Positions 44,003-53,726 of a stretch of 64,000 bases of DNA are shown here, in pieces. The DNA comes from Mactra quadrangularis. Its lineage: Eukaryota; Mollusca; Bivalvia; Venerida; Mactridae. The stretch spans positions 61,709,872 through 61,773,871 of the forward strand of contig CM046301.1 of assembly GCA_025267735.1 (NCBI GenBank). The letters are read 5' to 3'. The translations under genes were made by a program, and so were the position numbers. Below the pieces are notes generated by a model, which worked only from the letters and a program-made list of their open reading frames with translations, did not search any database and was not told the origin of the DNA. Each line of letters begins with the position of its first letter. Position 1 is the first letter of the stretch.

Positions 44003-47000
44003 GATGAAGGCCGAAGCCATACACATACTGCGCAACAACTTAATATTTTGTCTTGGAACGTTGAAGGATTGAGAAATAAGATACAAAACTTTGATCTGGA
44101 TGATATTATTTTCTCATTTGATATATTTGGATTCCAAGAGACATGGTGTATTGATATTTGTGATTATGAACCATATTTCAATGATTATTGTCTATACTCA
44201 TGCCCTGCCAAGAAATCACTTGTTGGAGGTAGACCATTAGGTGGCGTCTTAGTTGGCGTGAAAACCAATCTCAACAAATTTGTAACTCGTATTTGTAACC
44301 AATTCCAATTTGGAGTCATACTAAAATTAGACAAAACATTGTTTTCTACTAGTAATGCTGTAATATATGTTAATATATATATACCACCAGAGCAGTCACC
44401 AATATATGATGATCTACAGTCATCAGTGTTACGTTGTCTGGAAGATTGTCTGTCTACCATAGATTTGACAGATGTAGATCTTATCTTAAGTGGAGATTTC
44501 AATGCAAGAACATCTAACTTAATTGATTATACAACATGTAATCCTAACATTCCAGAACTACAAGGCTGTTTCAATATTCTAGATGGTGATATAGGTATAC
44601 CTAGAGTATCCCAGGATAAATCTATCAACAAATTTGGACGTGAATTGATTGACTTTTGTAAATCATTCGGTTGCTACATCATAAATGGTCGATTAGGAGA
44701 TCCTATGTTTAATGGCGCTTTCACATTCATAACCGAGAATGGTTGCAGTACCATAGATTATTTTATTGTTACAAAGCGCATGTTCTTTGAAGTGAGTGAT
44801 TTCTGTGTTTTATCAAATCCTGAGAGTTCTCACTCACCTATAAAATTAGCTATAAATGTATATAATTGTATTGATAAATATAGCGACAGGAACTCAACCA
44901 ATAACGATGATTTTACGTACAATATTGACAAAAATAATAGTGATTGTTATAACCAATGTCTAGTAGAGAGTATTTTAGATGGTACATTTGACTCACTGGA
45001 AACCATGCTTGAAGACCCAGAATTAGGTGCTAGTCACATTATTGATGAATTTGAAAAGTGCATTTTATCATGCAGTGAAACATTTAAGAAAATTAAACGT
45101 AATGGTGTTAAAAACAACAATAAACAATGGTATGATATAGAATGTAAGAAGGCTAAGGGTGATACACGTAAAAGATTAAAACGTTTTCGGACCAGCCGAT
45201 CTGTAAACGACTTAAACTCATATATAAATAGTAAAGAGTCATATAAAAAGTTATGTAAAAATAAGCGTTCTATGTATAACAAAAAAACTATGTATAAATT
45301 AGAATCTTGTATAAAAAACTCTAAGAAGTTCTGGAGAGAAATTAAAAAGATCACGGGAAAGCCAAGAATAATGGCTGATATACCAATTGACGATTGGTTC
45401 ATTCATTTTAAGACACTATTCAATCCAGATAATGTATCAGATAATAATGAAGACAGTACATTATATGATGACAATGATCTAGATGAGGTGCAAGAACTGT
45501 TATTTAATGCCCCCATTACAGAGAGCGAAATTATTGACGCTATTAATTGTATAAATGTAAACAAATCTGTAGGAGGCAAACTTTTACCTCAACATTTTGT
45601 ATTTGGTATCAAATCTTTATTACCATATGTACTTAAACTGTTCAATCGTCTTTTTAGTCGTGGCGAATTTCCATATCAGTGGTCTAAGGTTGTTATTATA
45701 CCTATACATAAGGCAGGTAGCACCTTAGACGTTAACAATTTCAGAGGGATAGCCCTTGTTGATGTTTTTAGTAAGATTTATATCTCCATTATATGTAAAA
45801 GACTTACCTTTTATGTTCATGCATATGACAAAATTAATGAATGTCAAGGAGGATTTAGAGAGGGTTATTCTACAATAGATAATGGTTTTATTCTCTACTC
45901 TATTGTTAGTAAATACTTATGTAGGAAAGGAAAATCAATATATGTAGCTTTTGTCGATTTTCAGAAAGCCTTTGATTCTATTGATCACTGTAAGTTATAT
46001 CATGTTTTACATAAGAAATTAATCAAAGGCAATTTATTTAAAACAATCCAGTCAATATATGTTAATGTACAAGCATGTGTCAGAACACAACAAGGTGTTT
46101 CTGAGTCATTTACTTGTCCAGTAGGTTTGAGACAAGGATGTAGTCTCAGTCCAATCTTGTTTGCATTGTTTATAGATGAATTGTATTTATTAATGTGTGA
46201 ACATAATACACGCGGTATACAAATTTATCCAAGTATTATAGAAATCTTTATGTTGATGTTCGCTGATGATATAGCTTTAATGTCAGATACTATTATTGGC
46301 CTCCAAAAGCAACTTAATACATTGCATGATTTTTGTGAGGAAACCAAAATGAAGGTAAATGTTAAAAAGACTAAGGTAATGGTATTTAAAAGAGGTGGTG
46401 TTTTAGCCAAGAATGAGAAATGGGTCTACAACAATTGTAATATTGAGGTTGTGAATGGGTTTAGTTATGTTGGCTTGTTTTTCTCCAGTAGACTATCGCT
46501 ATTCAAAATGGCCGAGACGATGTCTATAAAAGCTAAAAGAGTTTTGACAGTTCTACTTAATTCATTGCAGCCATTCAATTGTTTACAATATAACATGTTT
46601 TTCAAATTATTTGATTCAAAAATTTTACCAATATTATTGTATGGCTCAGAGTTATGGGCTTTTAAAAATGTTATATATATAGAAAATGTACATATATATG
46701 CATGTAAACGTTTTCTGCAAGTTAACACCAATGCATGTAATGATGCTGTACTTGGCGATTTGGGAAGATACCCATTGTATATAAATGCAGCAAAACGTTG
46801 TATGAAATATTGGTTACGTATTCTGAAAATGCCTGATTACAGATATGTAAAAATTTGTTACAAAATGCTAGTACATTATGATGACATGGGGTATAGTAAC
46901 TGGGTAACAGATCTAAAAACAAATATATACAATAATGGCTTTGGTTACGTGTGGGAATCACAAGAATATTTTAATCATGACCTGTTTTTAGTTGAGTACA

Positions 47001-47458
47001 TCCAAAGACTTAAAGACCAGTACATCCAGACATGGCATCTTAAATGTTCAGAATCAAGTAAATTGTACCATTATATTAATTTTAAAGATTCATATGAAGT
47101 ATCAGGTTATATAAAGTATGTTGATATAGGCAAGTTCAGGAGCTGTTTGGCTAACTTTAGGAGCTCGGCTCATTTACTTATGGTTGAACATGGCAGACAT
47201 TTTGGTCTTCCTAGACCATATCGTACATGTCCATATTGTGAGGTATATATTGAAGACGAGCCGCATTTTCTGATGTCATGCCCTTTATACAGTACCATTA
47301 GATCAAAATATCTGCCAAGTTTAAAGCATAGATGCCAATCATTGGCAGTATTCTATGAGTTTATGTCGTCTGATAATATGTTTATTGTGAGAAATGTTGC
47401 TATGTTTTTATACCATTCATTTAAAGAACGAGACCAATATTTGTCAATGTTTAGCTAA
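44003..47458 (+). CDS. LINE ORF2: AP endonuclease, reverse transcriptase, C-terminal zinc knuckle
   Basis: It is open from the codon after the ORF1 UAG, in the same frame, to TAA/TAG at 47458. It has no in-frame ATG before about 44700, well inside the endonuclease, so it needs UAG readthrough or another unusual initiation. Numbering from 44048: endonuclease motifs SWNVEGLRNK (2-11), FQETW, SGDFNAR (~148-154) and SHSP (~261). RT: VDFQKAFDSIDH, GLRQGCSLSPILFALFIDEL, FADD at 738-741 (catalytic Asp pair). C-terminal CPYC-x-H-x-C knuckle near 1061-1079. Target-primed reverse transcription is the expected role. Confidence 0.9.
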   Translation, partial: DEGRSHTHTAQQLNILSWNVEGLRNKIQNFDLDDIIFSFDIFGFQETWCIDICDYEPYFNDYCLYSCPAKKSLVGGRPLGGVLVGVKTNLNKFVTRICNQFQFGVILKLDKTLFSTSNAVIYVNIYIPPEQSPIYDDLQSSVLRCLEDCLSTIDLTDVDLILSGDFNARTSNLIDYTTCNPNIPELQGCFNILDGDIGIPRVSQDKSINKFGRELIDFCKSFGCYIINGRLGDPMFNGAFTFITENGCSTIDYFIVTKRMFFEVSDFCVLSNPESSHSPIKLAINVYNCIDKYSDRNSTNNDDFTYNIDKNNSDCYNQCLVESILDGTFDSLETMLEDPELGASHIIDEFEKCILSCSETFKKIKRNGVKNNNKQWYDIECKKAKGDTRKRLKRFRTSRSVNDLNSYINSKESYKKLCKNKRSMYNKKTMYKLESCIKNSKKFWREIKKITGKPRIMADIPIDDWFIHFKTLFNPDNVSDNNEDSTLYDDNDLDEVQELLFNAPITESEIIDAINCINVNKSVGGKLLPQHFVFGIKSLLPYVLKLFNRLFSRGEFPYQWSKVVIIPIHKAGSTLDVNNFRGIALVDVFSKIYISIICKRLTFYVHAYDKINECQGGFREGYSTIDNGFILYSIVSKYLCRKGKSIYVAFVDFQKAFDSIDHCKLYHVLHKKLIKGNLFKTIQSIYVNVQACVRTQQGVSESFTCPVGLRQGCSLSPILFALFIDELYLLMCEHNTRGIQIYPSIIEIFMLMFADDIALMSDTIIGLQKQLNTLHDFCEETKMKVNVKKTKVMVFKRGGVLAKNEKWVYNNCNIEVVNGFSYVGLFFSSRLSLFKMAETMSIKAKRVLTVLLNSLQPFNCLQYNMFFKLFDSKILPILLYGSELWAFKNVIYIENVHIYACKRFLQVNTNACNDAVLGDLGRYPLYINAAKRCMKYWLRILKMPDYRYVKICYKMLVHYDDMGYSNWVTDLKTNIYNNGFGYVWESQEYFNHDLFLVEYIQRLKDQYIQTWHLKCSESSKLYHYINFKDSYEVSGYIKYVDIGKFRSCLANFRSSAHLLMVEHGRHFGLPRPYRTCPYCEVYIEDEPHFLMSCPLYSTIRSKYLPSLKHRCQSLAVFYEFMSSDNMFIVRNVAMFLYHSFKERDQYLSMFS

Positions 47459-47599
47459 CAAGACTTAGTACACTTACTTTCATTCTAGTCAAGCCATGTA
47501 TTGTTAATATATGTATATGTATGTATTTGATTATATATTTGTGTATAGGCCGGAGGCCTTTTTGCGCAATAAAAGTTTGAATTTGAATTTGAATTTGAT

Positions 47600-47710
47600 C
47601 TCTTGTGATAAAAGTTTGTCAAAATTTCATGCCTCGAATGGTATTTGAACCCTCACCCTTGTCTGGAAATTAGATCAAAATCCTGGTTCTCTACCTACTG
47701 CATTATGAAT
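47600..47710 (-). mobile_element. tRNA-derived SINE head, minus strand
   Basis: The minus strand reads AATGCAGTAGGTAGAGAACC (A-box-like) and GGGTTCAAATACCATTCGAG (B box), abutting the LINE tail. The family body was not defined. Confidence 0.5.
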
Positions 47711-50700
47711 CCCGTATACAAATATTGTGATCTCAATCCAACTGATCTCATCCCATTAAATATAGAGCAGAATTTCAATGTCTAAGTCCAGTTAATGTAA
47801 GAATTTCCAAATTGTAAAGAGAACTTTTACATGCTTCTCTGCATGAAGAAAGCATTATTTTTCCTAGTCCTTTATGTTATTTTTTGTAGAAGTTAGAATA
47901 ATTTCATTTACATTTAAGTATTTCTGTCTATTTGTAGTAAATATAAATATTATTTTTATCATCAATCATTTATATCATGTTATTTATGAAGACAGAGTTG
48001 CCTACCTTTGATTCTTAGGTACTTCTTTACCAGAACACATTTACTGTTTAGAGGGGGGTGATAGTTTCTTCCTCTGCAGAAGAAAATTAATATCAAGAAT
48101 TGAATCATTATGAAAGTGTATAACCTGCCATAGGATCACCATATTCAAAAACTTGAAACTCTACAATGTCTATTTTATAACCAGTGTCTGACGGCTCATA
48201 AATACGCATTATGTACACACACTGACCAAAAACTTTAGAAAATCTTAATTGTTCAGAGAAGACATTTCATCAAAAAATAGGTTCTTCCTCTTCGTCATCT
48301 GTGTTGATTGATGATCTTCTTTGTTCGATAATGATTCTCTACTCCATATTTCAACCAGGCTAGGGATTGGCTTCAGCTGAATTAAGCTTTAAGTAAAAAT
48401 CAGTATTATTCTTAATTGTGTCTTTATGTCGTATGTCTTAATATACTTAAATAACTCATGAAAGAGTTTGAATCATTAGAAATTTTAGATGATTACAATA
48501 TGAATCTGGAAATAAGGATTTATAAGAAAATTAAAATACATGCACTACTATATATGGTATACGCAGGCTGTTGCCATGAAATATACATTTATATATTAGT
48601 ATACCATAAAAATAACTTCGGGGAGAAAGGGAACTCTCTGTCTGTGATAGTGTAAACATGAATATTCTTTAAATATTCTTACTAATGTGGCTTCCAAGAT
48701 AATGGCTATATAAATTTTAGCTGGTTTTTTTCAAAGCCACGGGCTTTGTCTGATGTCATTAACTATTGCATTAAAGTTTTTTCTTTACCATATATTTCTG
48801 TCATTTTGTCAGATTTTTATGAAACTTCATGCAATGTTAACATACTATGTGTTGTACAGAATAAGAAAGTAACCACAACTCTACCTGGCTTTATTATAAA
48901 TTATTTCTCTTTGTAATGTTTGCGTTAAAGTTTTTAAATCCGGCTTTAATGTGGTTTTTACATTACATTTTTTGTCTTTTGTATGAAATAAGACTTTTAT
49001 ATATTTTACTTTTGACATTCCAGTATTTACGTTATTTGTGATTTTAGATTGTCTAAATAGACTGATGTAACTATATTAATCTATGAAAACTTTTATAAAG
49101 TCTTTGTTTTAGAAAATTAACCTTAAAGGTTTTAGATGAACACCGAGAATTGTTATGTTTAATAAATTGATATAGAAATGTGATAAAAGGATTGTAAAAT
49201 ATTTGTTGTTTTAACTTGTAAAGATCATCGTATAATGTTACGTATGATATATAGAAATACTGTGATACATTTGTTAACATATTTATATTTTTATACTTTT
49301 TAGTGTCACTGAAAGATCACCTGTTTAATTGATCTACACTGAAAATTTACATTTTTTACTTACTATTGTTTTGTATGGTTGTCCTTTTGATACAAAGTTT
49401 ACAGGTATTGCTCAATTGCTGAACGGTGAATTATTATGTTAACATATCATAATAATTTGTTATATAATTGTATAGTCTATTTTGATAATTTTTATGTTAA
49501 TATTGCTCACCAGAGCTCAATTGTGATATAGCTCATTTGGGACTACATGAGGCATTTACTTACAGTGTTGTTTAATTTGTCGCAAGTAAACAACCTATTC
49601 CATGGCGAGCCTTTATGTATCAAAATATTTACATAAGCTTACTATTGCAGGAATAATTCCTGGCTTAAATCTCCTTCAAAGCCTTAGATAGAATTCTATT
49701 GATGCTGAACTCAGATTGTTTTAGCAACCAAAATACTATTTCAGTGTTTAATGCAAAAAGCTCTGGGCTTAAAGTCTCCATTTTTGGCATTTTTATCACT
49801 TTGAATTTCTCCACAAACAATGATGAAATTATGCCTGTAGTCCTCTTGTATTGCTCTAAGACCCAGAGCCCAGTTTCACGAAAAAAATTCAACTTCGTAC
49901 TTAATTTTTATTTCGATCATTTATGATAAAATGTTAGATTTATTATAAATACATGTACATTATTTTATGTTGATACATTTAATACAATGTATATTCATCT
50001 AATCTAATAAAAGCCATTCCATCTGTAATGACATGCTATAAAGAGACAAAAAACACTTGATTTTGCTGCAGAGTTTGTACTTAGAATAAGTTTTTTTTGT
50101 AAAACTGGGGCCAGATCATAGTTTAGCAACAAATTCTTTGTAACCTAGGGTCCATATTATCAAAGCTCTTATGACCAATTTATGTCGTAAACCTCACTTT
50201 ATTGTATTGCTCAATTATCATAAGATTTTTGATAATATGCTGCCTTATTGTTTATTAATGTCTAATATGTATCTTAACTTAAAGGTAATTGAGTACAAAG
50301 ATCAACTACAATTTATGTTAATTTTGTTTCAACATTTAGATAATTATAACCTAATACATACTTAACTTGTATTAAAATACTTTAAATTATTGTTAAATTT
50401 TGCTGTAAATATTGTACTTGCATAATATTTCAATTGGTGCCATGGACAATAAATTCCATGCTATATTTGACTGGGCTGACAGACAAAACGTCCAATGTAG
50501 CTTTGACTAGAGAAACAATAGAGTCATATTTTTATTACCAATAGGTTAGTCTTAATTTTGTATGTATGCAGCATAAATCACTGTAATTGCGTTTTACCTG
50601 CTCAGTCAAAACTAGCATGGGAATTTTCATGGCATTGTTAGTCAGCTAGTTTCATTAAAATAATCTAAAATAAGTGCTTTGTATATGATTGTTGACTCTT

Positions 50701-51136
50701 GACATCTATTCATTTACTGAAAATATATTTAATACATATTTCTTTGTGTTGGTTTTTATTTAGTTTTTAGCCTGCTTATCAACTTTTTTGCCGAAGTTAT
50801 GTGCAGCAATTATCTCACCTAACTGGTTTTCTTTCTTGTACACTTCTTTTACAAGAATTGGTTTAACTTTCTGCAAGGGGAGGACAACTTTATATTATAT
50901 GGAAAATAACCAACATTTATGCCATGCTTAACGTTGACTGAAAGGAATGACTTACCAGTCGCTGCCATGAAAACAATTTGTAGTGGAGTCAATGCAAAAC
51001 TTTCTATTAACAGTTAAGTTCCACTATAGAACATTTAAAAAGGATGATTTTAAAGCATATGTCGTAAACTCACAGATAAAATCACATAAATTTTATATTA
51101 TCAAGTATAATTATTTAATGGTCATGCATCCATATG
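47711..51136. other. Intergenic AT-rich region
   Basis: Only short chance ORFs are seen. No exon with splice signals, RNA gene or clear repeat could be supported. Confidence 0.5.
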
Positions 51137-51445
51137 ATTGTTTGTTTGTTGGGTTTAACACCGTAGCAACAAATTGTATAGGTCATATAACGGAGGTCAG
51201 TCAACCTACTCACTCATGGAAAGGCTAAATCTCTAGATTTAGCTGTTAACCAACTACTAAGCGCGTACTTTCGTCAGTGACTGACAACTGCCCTACATAA
51301 TTAAAAATCATTGGTAGGAGATAGATTGGCCGTATAAAGAATTTCATGACCAAGCTCGACAAAAGTAGGCTCCACTTGGGAATCGAACCCACGACCCCTG
51401 GAGAAGGTATATTTGCGTGCTACCAACTGAGCTAGCCGGGCGGCT
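51137..51445 (-). mobile_element. SINE family 1, best-preserved copy
   Basis: The minus strand reads GGCTAGCTCAGTTGGTAGCA (A box), then GTGGGTTCGATTCCCA (B box), a body with GAGCTTGGTCATGAAATTC and TCCTACCAATGA, then AGTCACTGACGAAAGTACGC and a 3' end of GTGTTAAACCCAACAAACAA. The 3' end resembles the tail of the I-type LINE at 30960-30996, suggesting trans-mobilisation by that LINE group. Confidence 0.88.
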
Positions 51446-51559
51446 CTATGAAATTGACCACAACACAAACGAAAATTGTTAAAATACATGCTTTGTAATT
51501 TAATACAAATAATTGAACGTTGTATTCTTATTAATGGTAAGCTTCTCCAAAACAGTGGC

Positions 51560-51663
51560 TTAAAGGCACTGTTTTTGTTTCATTGATTGTATAATCAACT
51601 AGACCGATCACTTAAAGGGACTGTTTTTGTTTCATTGATTGTATAATCAACTAGACCGATCAC
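51560..51663. repeat. 52 bp tandem duplication
   Basis: 51560-51611 and 51612-51663 are identical except for about one base (TTAAAGG, C or G, ACTGTTTTTG). Confidence 0.95.
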
Positions 51664-52600
51664 TAAATGAAAATGAGTGGACAATATTTTTCATCTAAGA
51701 ATCATAACTCAGATCATATCTTCTTGATACCTATTCTACATGTGAAACTGGAATTGAATCGATGCAATAAGTGCTGAGAAAATGAGTGGACTGACTGACA
51801 AGCTGACTTCTATTTACTCCCAAAAGTTTTAGGGGGTATAATTAGGATCATTGGATCAGAGTTAGTACAATGCACACATGTTTATCTTGAGCTAATCTCA
51901 CATTTGGTAACTTAAAACTTGGGGAAATTATGTAGACAAACTGTAAACGATTTGAAGTGATGCTGCAAGACATATACATGTATTGTAGTTTAGGGCATAC
52001 AGTTGAAGAGGATATTATATAGTACATGTATATCCATAGGTAAATTTATATACCTCTGAAATGAGGCCAAATGTGATCCCCTGGGTATAATTCACTTAAT
52101 ATCTTTTGAAGAGGTATTGCATAATACATATGTGATAGCTCAAATGTTAGCTGTTCCTGACAAAAAAGAATGTGTAAGAAACTGATGAGAAGAGGCACAC
52201 AGACCATACGGCAAAGACCAATCACAACAGCTCGTCTTGAGCATACTACAATAAGGTGAGCATTTTAAAAAGTTGACAATGTACACAACAGAGCTTACAA
52301 ACTGGCCTTAAATTTTCACCCACCGAAAAGCAAAGAGCAAAAAAAGTAAAAAGAAGACTAGCATTGTGTTTACAACAATTTAATAAAATTTTAATGAACA
52401 CATATGACATATAAGTAAAGCTGTAGTAAAATGAAGAGTGAGTTTTGACATAAGTACATTGTAATTATATAGTCCAATCACTTTGTGCTTTAATACAAAG
52501 CTGCTGGCCAGAGAAAATAAATCATAACAATCTAGACCAACATGAGTGTTAAATAATAAAGTTGACAATTAAATAATTCCAACCTTTATTGAAATCATAA

Positions 52601-52606
52601 TTTATT
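52601..52606 (-). terminator. Candidate polyadenylation signal of FAM50
   Basis: AATAAA on the minus strand, with another at 52585-52590, about 610 nt after the FAM50 stop. If used, the 3' UTR contains the M1 MITE copy D. Confidence 0.4.
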
Positions 52607-52759
52607 CAAAACAATAAATTCCACAATAGAAGCCATCATGGCTATAGCAAAATCATGCAATTTAAAAAAATGTAATTCCCAAATGCTTTATTTGATATCC
52701 ACATCAGCAGAAAAGAATAATCTGATTTCATAAAACTTGATCAAGAGATAGACTACGTG

Positions 52760-53162
52760 CAATCTCAGTAAACAAATATCCTGTAGAGCCTTGTCGTACA
52801 GGATCTCTAAGATCTCGATAGATGGTCACGTTGAGACAACCTTTATGTCGATCAATCAACACGTAGCTTTCATCTAGACGAAACACTATTAATAACATTT
52901 TGATTTCGTAATTTCTATTTTTAGACCAAGGTTTGCGAGCTATTTTAACAGTGGCATTATTCAAGTCTGCGATTGGATGGCTCATTTCAAATTGCGTGAC
53001 GTAGACAATAGACGATATAAACAAGTTACTAATCGTAGCAATTTCGTCATGAATATAATGATGAGAAAAGGTCACCTGAACGTGACTCTTGGTTGAAAAC
53101 GGCCAGATCTAAATTAGCCAGTAGGCAAGCAGAAAATTTTAGATTGGGTTTTAATCAGATTG
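52760..53162 (-). mobile_element. MITE family M1, copy D
   Basis: A 403 bp element, CAATCTCAGTAAACA to GGGTTTTAATCAGATTG, flanked by GACTACGTG (52751-52759) and GACTACATG (53163-53171), a 9 bp duplication with one mismatch. It lies just downstream of the FAM50 stop codon. Confidence 0.9.
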
Positions 53163-53215
53163 GACTACATGCTACTTTAACTTAATCACCACTGATAATA
53201 AAGTTAAAATCTAAA

Positions 53216-53726
53216 TCACTTGACTGTAATTTTAGCAGCATTTTTGTCTGCTACAGAGTATGAGTCCCATTTCTTCTCAGGATCATAGGGCTCCCATCTA
53301 CTAGCAGGAAATATATGTTTACTTCTTTCATACCAGCTTCGAATACAAACTTTACCAGCGTGAGATTCCTCTTTCTCAATCGATGCGTCGTTGACTATTC
53401 TTATGTCATCTTTAACATTGAAGTTAAACAGAGCTCCGCTTTTTCCACGAGCTTTTGTAACAATAAAATCATAGAATGTGTAATGATGAGGAATGATTAG
53501 ATCTTCTTTAACATACATCAGTTGATCTACAGTGATAGTTTTTAAATCATTAAATTCACGTCTTAAAGTCTCCAGACATTTTTGTAAGAACTGTTGAATA
53601 CTGTTTCCCTTTTTCATACGACATTGTCTTCTATGACCAGAACCATCCCAGTAACTATATGTAATCTCTATGTCTTCATTCTTTATCTGTTGTTGTTTCT
53701 GCATCCATTCTTGGGCAATCTGCTCT
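53216..53726 (-). CDS. FAM50A: FAM50 exon 5 (XAP5 domain and stop)
   Basis: It follows TTTATAACAG and completes Arg from the preceding phase-2 AG. It encodes [14 protein letters not shown] through [10 protein letters not shown] and stop TGA. The domain core [20 protein letters not shown] is nearly invariant in the family. Confidence 0.95.

Larger units (their letters stand above)
42770..47598 (+). mobile_element. Nearly intact APE-type non-LTR retrotransposon
   Basis: It comprises ORF1 (42770-44002), ORF2 (44003-47458), a 3' UTR with the hairpin GGCCGGAGGCC (47549-47559), AATAAA at 47568 and a (TTTGAA)n tail ending near 47598. Both frames are open apart from the single UAG between them, so insertion looks recent. 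The 5' end and target duplication were not located. The RT and C-terminal zinc-knuckle style suggest a CR1/L2-related clade, not confirmed. Confidence 0.88.

Noticed and set aside
44185..46961. Minus-strand ORFs of 60-122 residues
   Set aside because: They are antisense shadows of the intact LINE ORF2.
51370..51445. Minus-strand tRNA gene
   Set aside because: It is tRNA-like, but part of SINE family 1, which has several copies in the window.
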